DNA from: Phreatobacter stygius
GTDB taxonomy: Bacteria; Pseudomonadota; Alphaproteobacteria; Rhizobiales; Phreatobacteraceae
Assembly: GCF_005144885.1 (NCBI RefSeq)
Contig: NZ_CP039690.1
Location: forward strand, 5,469,001-5,533,000
DNA: 64,000 nt
Reading direction: 5' to 3'
The position numbers were made by a program, and so were the translations under genes. Positions 1 through 8,413 of this stretch are shown here, one piece after another (position 1 is the stretch's first letter; every line of letters begins with the position of its first letter). The notes beneath the pieces were generated by a model. That model was not told the origin of the DNA and searched no databases. It saw nothing but the letters and a program-made list of their open reading frames with translations.

Positions 1-51
1 CGGAGCCTATAGAGATCGGGCCTCGTGTGAGGATCATGGCCGGGAGGCGAG

Positions 52-816
52 GTGACCAACGCGCTCGCGCCGCTGCTCGACGGCCAGCTGGCCTTCCTGA
101 AAGAAAAGCTCGCCTTCGCCGATGACCCGCGCGAGGCAGTCCATGGCGCCGATCTCACCGACCGGACGGTCTTGCGTGACATCCTGGCGCGTTACGGCGA
201 GGCCTATCCCGGCCAGGACCCGCGCGCCGTCGCCTCGCTCTGGTCGAAATGGCACTTCGCCGTCGTGCTCGAGCCGGCCTTGGCGACCAACATGCTGCTC
301 GACTGGGCCCTGCCGACCGGTCTCGGCGACATTGGCCTGATCTTCACCGCCGAGGCGCGGGCGCAGGCGCTCAAGGTGTCCCGTGCCGGCCATGCCTTCA
401 AGCCGGCGACGGCGGAGGCGCGTTTCGCCGCGCTGATCGACGGCCATCTCGAACCGGTCATTGCCGCGCTCGCAGGGGAAACCGGCATCACGCCGCGGGT
501 GCTCTGGAGCAATGCCGGCAATTATTTCGAGCATGCGCTGCGCACCGTCGAGCGGGCGACCTCGTCAGCCCAGCCCGGCGTCGTTCACGCCAAGGCTTTG
601 CTGGCGAGCCGGACACGAGCGGATGGCCGGCCGAACCCCTTGTTCGAGCCGGTCTATTACCTCGACCAACAGGCTGAGACCGGCCGGCGCCGGCGGATCT
701 GCTGTATCCGCTACCTCATTCCCGAACAGAAATATTGCGGTGCCTGTCCGATCGTCCGCAAGGATCGGGCGAGCCGCGATGCGGACGAGCGTCAGGCGGC
801 GCGCGCGCGAACATGA
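52..816 (+). CDS. fhuF: FhuF-like siderophore-iron reductase
   Basis: A 254-aa protein with a GTG start. FhuF proteins are cytoplasmic [2Fe-2S] proteins that reduce ferric siderophores after import so that the iron is released. The family's cysteine pattern C-C-x10-C-x2-C is present at the C-terminus: C217, C218, C229 and C232. The N-terminal 200 residues are a helical domain without other metal motifs. The arginine-rich tail after the cluster is unusually polar. A fragment that looks like the end of an iron-siderophore permease lies convergently just downstream, which fits a former iron-uptake locus. The function call rests on the cysteine signature and is fairly safe. Confidence 0.85.
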   Translation: MTNALAPLLDGQLAFLKEKLAFADDPREAVHGADLTDRTVLRDILARYGEAYPGQDPRAVASLWSKWHFAVVLEPALATNMLLDWALPTGLGDIGLIFTAEARAQALKVSRAGHAFKPATAEARFAALIDGHLEPVIAALAGETGITPRVLWSNAGNYFEHALRTVERATSSAQPGVVHAKALLASRTRADGRPNPLFEPVYYLDQQAETGRRRRICCIRYLIPEQKYCGACPIVRKDRASRDADERQAARART

Positions 817-847
817 CTTTGGGACGCCGCGCGCGCCGCTCGATCCC

Positions 848-928
848 TTATCCCCGCCGGCTCCGTTGCCAGACCAGATAGGGCATGCCGATGAGCGAGG
901 CGACGAGGCCGGGGCCCGGCCATGGTTG
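848..928 (-). pseudogene. C-terminal remnant of a FecCD-type permease
   Basis: On the minus strand about 26 codons ending in TAA read as ...GLVASLIGMPYLVWQRSRRG. This closely resembles the last helix and tail of FecCD/FhuB-type iron-siderophore permeases. Upstream of about 928 the similarity stops without any start codon, so only the 3' end remains. Its position next to fhuF, in convergent orientation, suggests that the rest of a siderophore ABC transporter was lost by rearrangement. The fragment is short, so chance similarity cannot be ruled out. Confidence 0.4.
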
Positions 929-1029
929 CGCCGGTCACAGGCGGTTTCAAGCCCGGCGACCGGCGTGACCGTTGCCTCGGATCGATCTCAGAGTGGCCTT
1001 TTGCGCCCCGCGGCGCGCTGCCGGCCGCT

Positions 1030-1452
1030 TCAGCCGTTCCGCGCTTCGCCGGCATGCATCTCGGTGAAGTCTTTGAGCTCGGCTTGCACATCGGCCGGGA
1101 AATCGTCGAATTCCTGCACCTGGCGTATCTCGATGGTCGCGTCGTCAGTGCCCGGACAGCGTGAGGCCCAGGCGACAGCTTCCGCCTTCGACTTCACGTC
1201 GATCATCCAATAGCCGCCGAGCACTTCCTTGGCCTCGGAGAAGGGACCGTCGGTCACCTTGGCCTTGCCGCCGGGAAAGGTCACCCGCGCGCCCATCGAC
1301 GGCGGGTGCAGGCCATCCAGCGTGATCAGCACGCCGGCCGCTTTCAGCTCCTGATTATATTTCATCATGGCGGCCACCGCCTCGGCGTCGGGCAACGTGC
1401 CGGGCGCCGCGGTCTCATAGCCCCTGGGGATCATCAGCATCATGAATCGCAT
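1030..1452 (-). CDS. YCII/DGPF-domain protein
   Basis: A 140-aa protein starting MRFMMLMIPRG behind a good AGGAGA ribosome site. It carries the family hallmark DGPFSEAKEVLGGYW at about residues 68-82, followed by an acidic tail. YCII-related proteins are small ferredoxin-like folds, often encoded beside ECF sigma factors, and their substrates are mostly unknown. No sigma factor gene is adjacent here. The frame is open further upstream, but the residues before this Met are low-complexity and lack family similarity, so the shorter start is preferred. The 222 bp between this gene and the next one upstream hold no recognisable gene. Confidence 0.8.
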   Translation of the reverse strand: MRFMMLMIPRGYETAAPGTLPDAEAVAAMMKYNQELKAAGVLITLDGLHPPSMGARVTFPGGKAKVTDGPFSEAKEVLGGYWMIDVKSKAEAVAWASRCPGTDDATIEIRQVQEFDDFPADVQAELKDFTEMHAGEARNG

Positions 1453-1674
1453 GGTCGTGTCTCCTGGTTCGCATGTTGTCGGGAGGCGGGCCTTGGGGCT
1501 CGCGCTCCATCCTGACAACGAACGGGATCCCGCGGGATCGACATCGTCCGATGCTTTTTTCGAGGCAGGGCCGTGCGCCGTTTGCGCGCGATCCTGGAGC
1601 GACAGCGCGGCAAGGCGGGGTCCTGCCGGATCGGCCAACTGAATTGCGGAAGCGGCCAGCTTCGACGGAAATGC

Positions 1675-2187
1675 TCATCCTGGACGCCGCTTGATCCACC
1701 GATCGAGCCAGTGGTCGAGCGAAATCCGCCCCGGCCCAGACGCCATGATGGCGAGCGCCATCGCGGCCCAGGTCACATGCAGAGGCCAGCCCTGCGGCAC
1801 GGTCAGTTGCACGACGAGCGTCATGACCAGAAGTCCGAACGCAGCCGGTCGCGTCGCCAGACCGAGAACGAGGAGGATGGGCAAGAGGATTTCCGCGGAA
1901 CCTGCGGCGAAGGCCACCACGGCGGGAGCCGGGAAGGAATAAGGACCGCCCGGCAAGTGCAACTGGAATTCCGAACTGAAGAGCAGCACGGCGACCTCGT
2001 TCAATTGCAGGAAACCGTCCCATTTGTTGACCCCGGATCGCCAGAACGGAACTGCCAGCGCGCAGCGCAGGACAAGCTGGGTCAGCGACGGCGGGGCGAG
2101 GGCGCGAAGGATGGCGCCTGCGCGGTAGAAAACCCTGCCGATCGCTTGCCATCCAGCGGCGCCGGCGACATGCGGTCCAGGGGCCAT
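1675..2187 (-). CDS. DoxX-family membrane protein of the bufferin operon (BufD-like)
   Basis: A 170-aa protein with four hydrophobic segments and typical DoxX features: an RSGVNKW motif near residue 50 and PILLVLGLATRPAA in the third segment. It starts with ATG at 2187 behind GGAGGATAAGG, only 4 bp after the DUF2063 gene, so the two are co-transcribed. In bufferin loci a DoxX protein is a common fourth gene and is thought to act in the membrane, possibly in electron transfer or redox support of peptide maturation; that role is inference. It is the last gene of the operon. Confidence 0.85.
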   Translation of the reverse strand: MAPGPHVAGAAGWQAIGRVFYRAGAILRALAPPSLTQLVLRCALAVPFWRSGVNKWDGFLQLNEVAVLLFSSEFQLHLPGGPYSFPAPAVVAFAAGSAEILLPILLVLGLATRPAAFGLLVMTLVVQLTVPQGWPLHVTWAAMALAIMASGPGRISLDHWLDRWIKRRPG

Positions 2188-2191
2188 GGCC

Positions 2192-2992
2192 TTATCCTCC
2201 CTGATTTGCCGCGATGAAGGCACCGGCCTCGAGCATCCCGACGATGCTGGCGGAGAGATCGAATTCCGGACTGTCCGCAAGCGCCGCCGCGGCGGCCGCG
2301 CCGAGTGGCGCGCCCGCGACGAGGTGCATCAGAAAGACCGTGCCGCCAGGTGGCAGGCGCCTGACAACGACCTCGAGACCGGGCCTCGTCACCAGCGCGT
2401 CCTCCGGCTCGGTTGCGCGGATCCGCCCGACCGGGCCGTCGCTCCGGTTTGCGACGAATATGGTGAGTGCCGGGAACCGGGAGCGCAGGATCCGGGTCGC
2501 CGGATGGGGCGTCAGAACGGTATCGGCCAGCCGGTCCGACGCTACGGAACCCAGAGCCTGGGGCGTCAGCGGTTCGGCATCGGCGGCGTGATAGGCGTCG
2601 AGCCAGGCCCGCTCGATGCGCGCCACGTCCGCCAGCCATGGCATCGGCTGCGCATGTTCATAAGCTTCGATGAAATCGGCAAAGCCGTGGCCATATTCGA
2701 ACAGAAGCGGCGATGAGGGTGGCGCGGCGCGCACATGAGCCCTCGCCATCGCCCGGAAGAAATCCACGCCGACAATGCGCGCCGTCGCCGGAAACGTTGC
2801 CGCCAGCGCGTTGACGAGACTGACGGTGATGTTGTTGCGATAGACGTCGTAACGTTTGCCCGCGGCCTTGCCGGCTGGCCCGGTGAGCGACGAGGGCGGC
2901 GGTCGACCGGGATCGAGCAGCGCGGCGGCAAAGGCCCGCGCATAGCCAGGCTTGTCGCCGAAATCGTCCGCGGGGCGTTCACGCGCCAGCAT
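2192..2992 (-). CDS. DUF2063 protein, MbnC-like partner of the RiPP oxidase (BufC-like)
   Basis: A 266-aa protein. The N-terminal DUF2063 domain shows YDVYRNN at about residues 48-54 and a following [17 protein letters not shown] helix, both typical. In methanobactin and bufferin biosynthesis this protein pairs with the DUF692 iron enzyme and helps bind the precursor peptide. The C-terminal half (from about residue 150) is the variable domain of the family. ATG 2992 is preferred because AGGA lies at good spacing; a GTG at 3013 is also in frame. The gene overlaps the end of the DUF692 gene by 14 bp, implying translational coupling. Confidence 0.85.
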   Translation of the reverse strand: MLARERPADDFGDKPGYARAFAAALLDPGRPPPSSLTGPAGKAAGKRYDVYRNNITVSLVNALAATFPATARIVGVDFFRAMARAHVRAAPPSSPLLFEYGHGFADFIEAYEHAQPMPWLADVARIERAWLDAYHAADAEPLTPQALGSVASDRLADTVLTPHPATRILRSRFPALTIFVANRSDGPVGRIRATEPEDALVTRPGLEVVVRRLPPGGTVFLMHLVAGAPLGAAAAAALADSPEFDLSASIVGMLEAGAFIAANQGG

Positions 2993-3905
2993 GGGTCCTG
3001 TCCCGTATGGCACTGGTCGCGTGGCGGTCGAGGATCGCTTGCGCGGCGGTGGCCTCCGCCTTGAGCACGGGCCAGTCGGGAATGGCGCTGTCCCATTCGA
3101 CCAGCGTCGGTATCGGTCCGCAGTGGCCGATCACGACGCCAAAAAGCGTCCACACGGCGTCGGCGACCGGGCCGTCATGGCTGTCGATGAGCAGGAGATC
3201 GCCTTCGTCGTCCGCCTGTTCGGCATGTCCCGCCAGATGGATTTCGCCGACATGCTCAAGCGGAAAATCAGCCAGATAGGCAAGCGCGGCGTAGCCGTGA
3301 TTGGTGGCGGAAACGAAGACATTGTTGATGTCGAGCAACAGGCCGCAGCCTGTGCGCCGGACAAGTTCGCGGATGAAATCGGTCTCGTTCATCGTCGACT
3401 CGGCAAAAAGGACGTAGGTGGACGGATTCTCCAGCAGGATCGGGCGGCCGATCGCCTCCTGCACTTCATCGATGTGGTCGGCGACCCGGGCGAGCGTGGC
3501 CAGTGTGTAGGGCAGCGGCAATAGATCGTTGAAATAGGTCGTATCGTGGGTCGACCAGGCGAGATGCTCGGAAACAAGCGCCGGCTCGTAACGATCGACA
3601 AGCGCCTGGAAGCGCCCGAGATGGGTCTTGTCCAGAGGCTCAGGCCCGCCAATCGACATGCACACGCCGTGGAGCGAGACCGGGTAGCTCAGGCGGATGC
3701 GCGTGAGCGCGTCGTGTGGCGGGCCGCCGGCGCCCATATAGTTTTCGGCATGAACTTCAAAGAAGCCGGTCTGCTTCACGTCGGCGAGAATGGCCGGCAG
3801 ATGCTCATGCTTGAGGCTGGTTCCGGCGAGGCCTGCCACGGGATGCGCGGGAAGGCGGAGCATCCCGGATGCGTTCGGCTCGGGTCTTGGCGCCAAATAC
3901 TTCAT
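2979..3905 (-). CDS. DUF692 multinuclear iron enzyme, MbnB-like (BufB-like)
   Basis: A 308-aa TIM-barrel protein of family DUF692. These are non-heme iron oxidases that rework cysteines of a precursor peptide (oxazolone/thioamide in methanobactin, thiooxazole in bufferins). Barrel-strand motifs with candidate metal ligands are visible: FFEVHAENY (E50, H52, E54), SLHG (H79), SEH (E113, H114), LLEN (E159), LDINN (D192), EIHLAGH (H223, H227), DSH (D241, H243) and VEWD (E270). Its length is normal for the family. It lies between the precursor gene (45 bp upstream) and the DUF2063 gene (overlapping), the order expected for a RiPP operon. Confidence 0.92.
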   Translation of the reverse strand: MKYLAPRPEPNASGMLRLPAHPVAGLAGTSLKHEHLPAILADVKQTGFFEVHAENYMGAGGPPHDALTRIRLSYPVSLHGVCMSIGGPEPLDKTHLGRFQALVDRYEPALVSEHLAWSTHDTTYFNDLLPLPYTLATLARVADHIDEVQEAIGRPILLENPSTYVLFAESTMNETDFIRELVRRTGCGLLLDINNVFVSATNHGYAALAYLADFPLEHVGEIHLAGHAEQADDEGDLLLIDSHDGPVADAVWTLFGVVIGHCGPIPTLVEWDSAIPDWPVLKAEATAAQAILDRHATSAIRDRTHAGA

Positions 3906-3950
3906 CTTGGCCTCCGGTTCGGGTAGCCAGGCTCATGGCTCGGCCGTCCG

Positions 3951-4271
3951 CTACCGCAAGTCGCGCGTCAGCGCCTGAAGCGAGCCGGTGCGACCTCCCG
4001 GTAGCTGCATCGTGGCGCAGGTGCCGCCAGCCACGAACTTCCAGGCATTGCCCTGGTAATCAACGGTAGAAGTGCCCTGGCAGGTCGTCCCGGGACCGGC
4101 GGCGCAGTCGTTCTGTCCCTTCAGCACGACGCCGTAGCATTTCTCCATGCCCCTCGACATGGCGTCCCTGACCTGCGCATCCGTCAGCGGTGCCGCGGCT
4201 GCGAAGGACGAAAGCGCGGTCGCGACGGCGCTCGCCAGGAAGGTCGAACTCACGATTGATCTGGTGGACAT
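3951..4271 (-). CDS. DUF2282 bufferin-type RiPP precursor (BufA1-like)
   Basis: A 106-aa secreted precursor. Residues 1-27 form a signal peptide ending AAA before APLTD. The mature part carries the family signature [18 protein letters not shown] and four cysteines (C45, C56, C64, C85). In characterised bufferins the central cysteines are converted to thiooxazoles by the DUF692/DUF2063 pair and the exported peptide binds copper. The tail after C85 (about 20 residues, [17 protein letters not shown]) is longer than I remember for most members. ATG 4271 has GGAGA at suitable spacing. It is the first gene of the operon, as expected for a precursor needed in excess. Confidence 0.92.
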   Translation of the reverse strand: MSTRSIVSSTFLASAVATALSSFAAAAPLTDAQVRDAMSRGMEKCYGVVLKGQNDCAAGPGTTCQGTSTVDYQGNAWKFVAGGTCATMQLPGGRTGSLQALTRDLR

Positions 4272-4355
4272 GTTGCCATCTCCGGTGTGTTGCTCAGAGC
4301 GCTATTCCCCAAGCGCCATGGCCACTCGCGCGCGGGATCAGCACGCAATGGGCAG

Positions 4356-4381
4356 TTCGATGCGGATGGGCCATGCGTTAC
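4356..4381 (-). promoter_or_regulatory. candidate ECF (sigma-F-like) promoter of the bufferin operon
   Basis: On the minus strand the sequence reads GTAACG, 16 bp, then CGAA, about 85 bp upstream of the precursor start codon. As I recall, the metal-stress ECF factor SigF of Caulobacter, which controls the homologous DUF2282 operons, uses GTAACC-N16-CGAA. The match is exact apart from the last base of the -35 element. No sigma factor gene lies nearby, so a factor encoded elsewhere would be needed. The rest of the 213-bp gap (4272-4484) holds no gene. Confidence 0.45.
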
Positions 4382-4484
4382 GTGGCTCTGGCGACACGAG
4401 TGCGTGATCGACGGATTCGGCGTAAAAAGCGTAGCTGAATCAACCGCGGCTATTGCTCCCGGCGCCTCACGCCCTGGCCGTCCC

Positions 4485-5258
4485 TCAGCTGCCGGTCCAT
4501 TCCGGCGTGCGTTTGGCGACGAAGGCGTCGACGCCAATGCGGAAGTCGCGGCTGCCGTAGCATTCGCGAACCAGGTCGTCGCCGTCGACTTCGACCGCCT
4601 TCAGGATGCGGCGGATGGCCTCCTTGCTGACCCGCATGGTGACCGGGGCGTGGTTGACCAGGCGCCCGGTGATCTCGGCGACGCGGCCGTCGATGCCTTC
4701 CTCGACCACGTCGAGCAGGAAGCCGGCATCACGCGCCTCGGCGGCCGGGATCATCTCGGCCATCAGCAGGATGCGCTTGGTGCGCGCAACCCCGAGCTCG
4801 GCGACCAGGCGGGCGTAATTGGCGGCGGACAGGCAATTGCCGAGCGTCCGGGCAATCGGAATGCCGAATTGGGCGTCGGCGGTTGCGATGCGCAGGTCGC
4901 AGCAGGCGGCGATCGCCAGGCCGCCGCCGACGCACCAGCCGTCGACCACGGCGAGGGTTGGCACCGGCAAGGTTTCGAGCGCGGTCAGGATCGCCTCGAT
5001 CCGCGCCTCATAAGCGATGCCGTCCTCGCCTGATGTGAAGGCCTGGAACTGATGGATATCGGTACCGGCGATGAAGGCCTTGCCACCGGCGCCGCGGAAG
5101 GTCGCGACCCGCAGCGTGCGGTCGGCGCGGATGGTCGCGCAGATCTCGGCCAGTTGCTCATACATCGCCCAGGTCATGGCGTTGCGCGCCTGTGGCCGGT
5201 CGAACAGGACGTGGGCGATGGCGCCCTCGCGGGTGAAACGGACGGTTCCCTGGTCCAT
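4485..5258 (-). CDS. enoyl-CoA hydratase/isomerase family protein
   Basis: A 257-aa crotonase-fold protein. The oxyanion-hole segment GGKAFIAGTDIHQF and the second motif VVDGWCVGGGLAIAACCDLRIA are clear, followed by QFGIPIARTLGNCLS. It should bind an acyl-CoA thioester and hydrate or isomerise it; the substrate is unknown. The start MDQGTVRF at 5258 fits the family; an open extension upstream is arginine-rich and not conserved. It follows the amidohydrolase gene by 50 bp on the same strand and is probably the last gene of the catabolic run 8269 to 4485. Confidence 0.85.
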   Translation of the reverse strand: MDQGTVRFTREGAIAHVLFDRPQARNAMTWAMYEQLAEICATIRADRTLRVATFRGAGGKAFIAGTDIHQFQAFTSGEDGIAYEARIEAILTALETLPVPTLAVVDGWCVGGGLAIAACCDLRIATADAQFGIPIARTLGNCLSAANYARLVAELGVARTKRILLMAEMIPAAEARDAGFLLDVVEEGIDGRVAEITGRLVNHAPVTMRVSKEAIRRILKAVEVDGDDLVRECYGSRDFRIGVDAFVAKRTPEWTGS

Positions 5259-5308
5259 GCGGGCTGACTTTCTTTTGGCGTCTGGCGGTTCTGAATCGTC
5301 GCCCGAGC

Positions 5309-6586
5309 CTAGGCGCGGTTGGCGAGATCCCAAAGCACATCGGCGAGAACCTGGGTCCCGGCGGTCAGATGCGCCGGCTCGGCCCATTCCGCCGGATTGT
5401 GCGAAATGCCGCCGCGGCAGGGCACGAAAATCATGCCGGCCGGGCAGACATAGTGCAGCTGGCGTGCGTCGTGGCCGGCAGCCGAATAGACATCCATGGC
5501 CGGAATATCGAGCGCGCCGGCGGCCTTGCCGATGGCGTCGCGGATGGCGGGCGCGAAGGTGAGCGAGGGGGAGTGCTGGATCTGCTTCAGCGCGACCTGG
5601 CAGGGCCCGCGCTCGGCCTCGACAATGCGCCTGATCTCGCCATCGACCCGGTCGACGATCGTATTGTCGGGATGGCGCAGGTCGATCGAGAAGAACACTT
5701 CCGCCGGCACCACCGAAGGGGCGTTGGGCGTCACCTGCATGAGCCCGACGGTGAGCAGCGTATCGGCTGGCTCCATGGCCGCCTGATCCATGGCGGCGAT
5801 CATCCTGACCGCGGCCATCAGCGCGTCGCGGCGGTCGGCGCGCAGCGCCGTGCCGGCATGGGCGGCTTCGCCCGTCACCGTCACCCGGTAGCGCCGGGTG
5901 CCCTGGATGCCGGTGACGACACCTAAGGGAATGCCGGCCGCCTCCAGCACCGAGGCCTGTTCGATATGCGGCTCGACATAAGCCGCGATCGGCAAACCGA
6001 AGGGCCGGAGCGGCACGCCCTGGTCGCCGGCGAGGATCGCCTTCACCGCGTCGGCGATCGAAACGCCCTGGGCGTCGCGGATCGGCAGAACCTGGTCGAG
6101 CGTCTTGGTGCCGGTGAAGACGTCCGATCCGGTCATGCCCGGCGCGAAGCGCGAGCCTTCCTCATTGGTCCAGGCGACGATCTCGATCGGCCGGAGCGGC
6201 CGCGCGCCGCGCGCCGCCATGGCCTCCACCGCTTCGAGTGCCGCCAGCACGCCGAACACGCCGTCGAACTTGCCGCCGGTCGGCTGGGAATCGATATGCG
6301 AGCCGGCGACAACCGGCGGCAGCGCGGGATCGCGCCCCTCGTAACGCAGGAACAGGTTGGCGATGCCGTCGGTGAACGGTTTCAGCCCGATCCGCCGGCC
6401 CCAGGCGATCACCTGGGCGCGCGCCTCGCTCTCGACGCCTGAGAGGGTGGGGCGGTCGACGCCGCCATCGTCGCGGGCGCCGAAACGGGCAAGCGCCATA
6501 TGGCGATCCCACAGCCGCTGGCCGTCGACCGCATCCGATGTTCTCGATTGGGAGGTTTTGGATTGGGAGGTTCTCGACTGCGTCAT
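5309..6586 (-). CDS. M20-family amidohydrolase (HyuC/carbamoylase-like)
   Basis: A 425-aa zinc-dependent hydrolase of the N-carbamoyl-L-amino-acid hydrolase/allantoate amidohydrolase group. Metal-site motifs are GSHIDSQPTGGKFDG (H97, D108), TNEEGSRFAPG (E142/E143), EPHIEQ (H208) and, near the C-terminus, SAAGHDARQ. The family cleaves C-N bonds of carbamoyl or ureido compounds; which one is not evident. The first 17 residues are a short repeat of TSQSR/K units encoded by 15-bp DNA repeats and are probably disordered. It starts 8 bp after the alpha/beta hydrolase stop, so the two form one transcript. Confidence 0.88.
   Translation of the reverse strand: MTQSRTSQSKTSQSRTSDAVDGQRLWDRHMALARFGARDDGGVDRPTLSGVESEARAQVIAWGRRIGLKPFTDGIANLFLRYEGRDPALPPVVAGSHIDSQPTGGKFDGVFGVLAALEAVEAMAARGARPLRPIEIVAWTNEEGSRFAPGMTGSDVFTGTKTLDQVLPIRDAQGVSIADAVKAILAGDQGVPLRPFGLPIAAYVEPHIEQASVLEAAGIPLGVVTGIQGTRRYRVTVTGEAAHAGTALRADRRDALMAAVRMIAAMDQAAMEPADTLLTVGLMQVTPNAPSVVPAEVFFSIDLRHPDNTIVDRVDGEIRRIVEAERGPCQVALKQIQHSPSLTFAPAIRDAIGKAAGALDIPAMDVYSAAGHDARQLHYVCPAGMIFVPCRGGISHNPAEWAEPAHLTAGTQVLADVLWDLANRA
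6541..6585 (-). repeat. 15-bp tandem repeat encoding the amidohydrolase N-terminus
   Basis: Three imperfect 15-bp units, each close to TTCTCGATTGGGAGG on the plus strand, encode the pentapeptides TSQSR, TSQSK and TSQSR at the start of the M20 hydrolase. The unit length keeps the frame, so copy changes would only lengthen or shorten a disordered tail. Because each unit also supplies GGGAGG only on the non-coding strand, it is not a ribosome site. Confidence 0.6.
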
Positions 6587-6594
6587 GCCATGCC

Positions 6595-7476
6595 TCAATT
6601 GGTCCGCATGATCTGGGCGGGATTGGCACGCGGGTCGCGCGGCCCCCATTGGCCGGCTTCGACCTGGGCGATGAACTCGGCCACCAGGCGGTTGAACAGT
6701 TCGGGTTCTTCGAGGTTCAGCGTGTGGCCGGCCTTCGGCAGCACGGCGAGACCGCAGCGCGGAATGGCGCGCTTCAGGAACAGGCCGGGCTGGATGCAGT
6801 GGTCGTCCTCGTCGCCGGTCATCACCAGCACCGGCACGTCGAGCTTGCCGAATTCGGCTTCCAGGTCATAGAGCGAGGGCCGGCGCATCTGCACGCCGCG
6901 CATGGTGTTGGCGGCGCCCAGCGCGTCATGCTGGCCGAGCCGGTCGGCGAACAATTGCCAGCCGCGCGGATCCTTGTTCTGGAACTGTACGCGCGAGGCG
7001 CCCTCGGCATAGACGGGGGCAAAGTCTTTTGGGCCGCGCTCCTGGAAGTTGCGCGCGACCTGTTCGGAAATGCCCTTGAAATAGTCCTCATGGGCCTTTT
7101 CCGCGCCATAACCGGCGCCGGCGGCGACCACCGACTTGACGCGGTCGGGATGGCGCAATGCCGCATGCAACGAGGCGAAGCCGCCCATCGACAAGCCGAC
7201 GACATGGGCCTTGTCGATGCCTTCGGCGCTCAGCACGTCGACGATGTCGTCGGCGGCGCGCGCCTGCGAATAGCGCTCGACATCGGCCGGCACGTCCGAG
7301 GGCCGGTAGCCGCGTGCCGCGAAGGTGATGCAGCGGTGCCGCCTGGCGAAGGCATTCATCTGCGGCTCCCAGCTCCAGTGGCTGCCGCCGAACTCGTGGA
7401 CGAAGATGATCGGCGTGCCCTGGCCGGCGGTTTCGTAGAACAGGCGGATGCCGTCGCTGGTCGTCGCAAAAGCCAT
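6595..7476 (-). CDS. alpha/beta hydrolase
   Basis: A 293-aa alpha/beta-hydrolase fold protein. It has the HEFGGSHWSW oxyanion-hole segment at about 27-36, the nucleophile elbow GLSMGG with Ser96, an acid in TGDEDDHC near residue 226, and the catalytic His in KAGHTLN near residue 255. Many such enzymes hydrolyse C-C bonds, esters or enol lactones in ring or ureide catabolism. The neighbours (SDR upstream by 10 bp, amidohydrolase downstream by 8 bp) place it in the same pathway; the substrate is unknown. Confidence 0.88.
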   Translation of the reverse strand: MAFATTSDGIRLFYETAGQGTPIIFVHEFGGSHWSWEPQMNAFARRHRCITFAARGYRPSDVPADVERYSQARAADDIVDVLSAEGIDKAHVVGLSMGGFASLHAALRHPDRVKSVVAAGAGYGAEKAHEDYFKGISEQVARNFQERGPKDFAPVYAEGASRVQFQNKDPRGWQLFADRLGQHDALGAANTMRGVQMRRPSLYDLEAEFGKLDVPVLVMTGDEDDHCIQPGLFLKRAIPRCGLAVLPKAGHTLNLEEPELFNRLVAEFIAQVEAGQWGPRDPRANPAQIMRTN

Positions 7477-7486
7477 GGCTCAGCCC

Positions 7487-8269
7487 TCAGATCACGGAAC
7501 GGCGCGAGGCGATGCCGCCGTCGACGGTGAAAATGGCGCCCGACGTGTAGCCGGAGCGGTAGGAGGCCAGGAACACGATGAGGTCGGTCACCTCGTGGAT
7601 ATGGGCCGGCCGTTTCAGCGGATAACGCTGCTGCAGCTCGTCGTAGCGGTCGGCGTCGCCGAGCCAGTCCTTCGCCCGCTTCTTCAGCATGTTGTAGATG
7701 CGGTCGGTATCGACGGGACCGGGATTGACCCCGACCACCCGGATATTGTCGTCGAGCGAATGGCCGCCCATGGCGCGGGTGAAGGCCATCAGGCTGGCAT
7801 TGCCGGTCGTGCCGGCGACATAGGCCGGGTCGAAGACCTCGCCGCCATTGCCGATATTATTGATGATGACGCCACCGCCCTGCGCCTTCATGCGCGGATA
7901 GAAGGCGCGGGTCAGATTGATATAGCCGAGCACTTTCAGCTCCCAGCCGGCGCGCCACTTGGCCTCGTCGACATCCCACAGCGAGCCGCTCGGAATGACG
8001 CCGGCATTGTTGACGAGAACGTCGATGTCGCCGACGGCGGCGACCAGCGTCTCGACCGCGCCGGGTGCCGTCATGTCCATGGCATGGGCCGTGACGGTGA
8101 CGCCGTGCTCGGCCTCCAGCGCGCGCTTCAACGCGTCGAGCCGGTCGCCCGAGCGCGCCACGACATGCAGGTTGCAGCCTTCCTCGGCGAAGGAACGGGC
8201 GAGCCCTTCGCCGATCCCCTGCGAGGCGCCCGTGATCAGCACCGTCTTGCCTTTGAGCCCGAGGTCCAT
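7487..8269 (-). CDS. short-chain dehydrogenase-like protein lacking YxxxK
   Basis: A 260-aa SDR-fold protein. The nucleotide-binding motif TGASQGIG (13-20) and NNAG (87-90) are intact, and the C-terminal NPGPVDTDR and DGGIASR segments are typical. The catalytic region is not: where classical members have YxxxK, this one reads G153-T-T-G-N157, and the usual Ser about 13 residues earlier is Gly. The protein may bind a dinucleotide without classical oxidoreductase chemistry, or use other residues. I believe close homologues share the same change, so it is probably a subfamily rather than a dead gene. It heads the run of genes down to 4485. Confidence 0.85.
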   Translation of the reverse strand: MDLGLKGKTVLITGASQGIGEGLARSFAEEGCNLHVVARSGDRLDALKRALEAEHGVTVTAHAMDMTAPGAVETLVAAVGDIDVLVNNAGVIPSGSLWDVDEAKWRAGWELKVLGYINLTRAFYPRMKAQGGGVIINNIGNGGEVFDPAYVAGTTGNASLMAFTRAMGGHSLDDNIRVVGVNPGPVDTDRIYNMLKKRAKDWLGDADRYDELQQRYPLKRPAHIHEVTDLIVFLASYRSGYTSGAIFTVDGGIASRRSVI

Positions 8270-8413
8270 GGTTCGAAATCTCCGTATGAGAGTGGTGTCT
8301 GCGCGACGGGTGAGGGTGGTCGCCTAGGGACGTCTTGTGTTCCGGCCTTCGACCCGCGGGGTGAACTTGGTCTGATGCACGAGCCTTGAAGGTCCGCCCG
8401 AGAACCACCGCCT

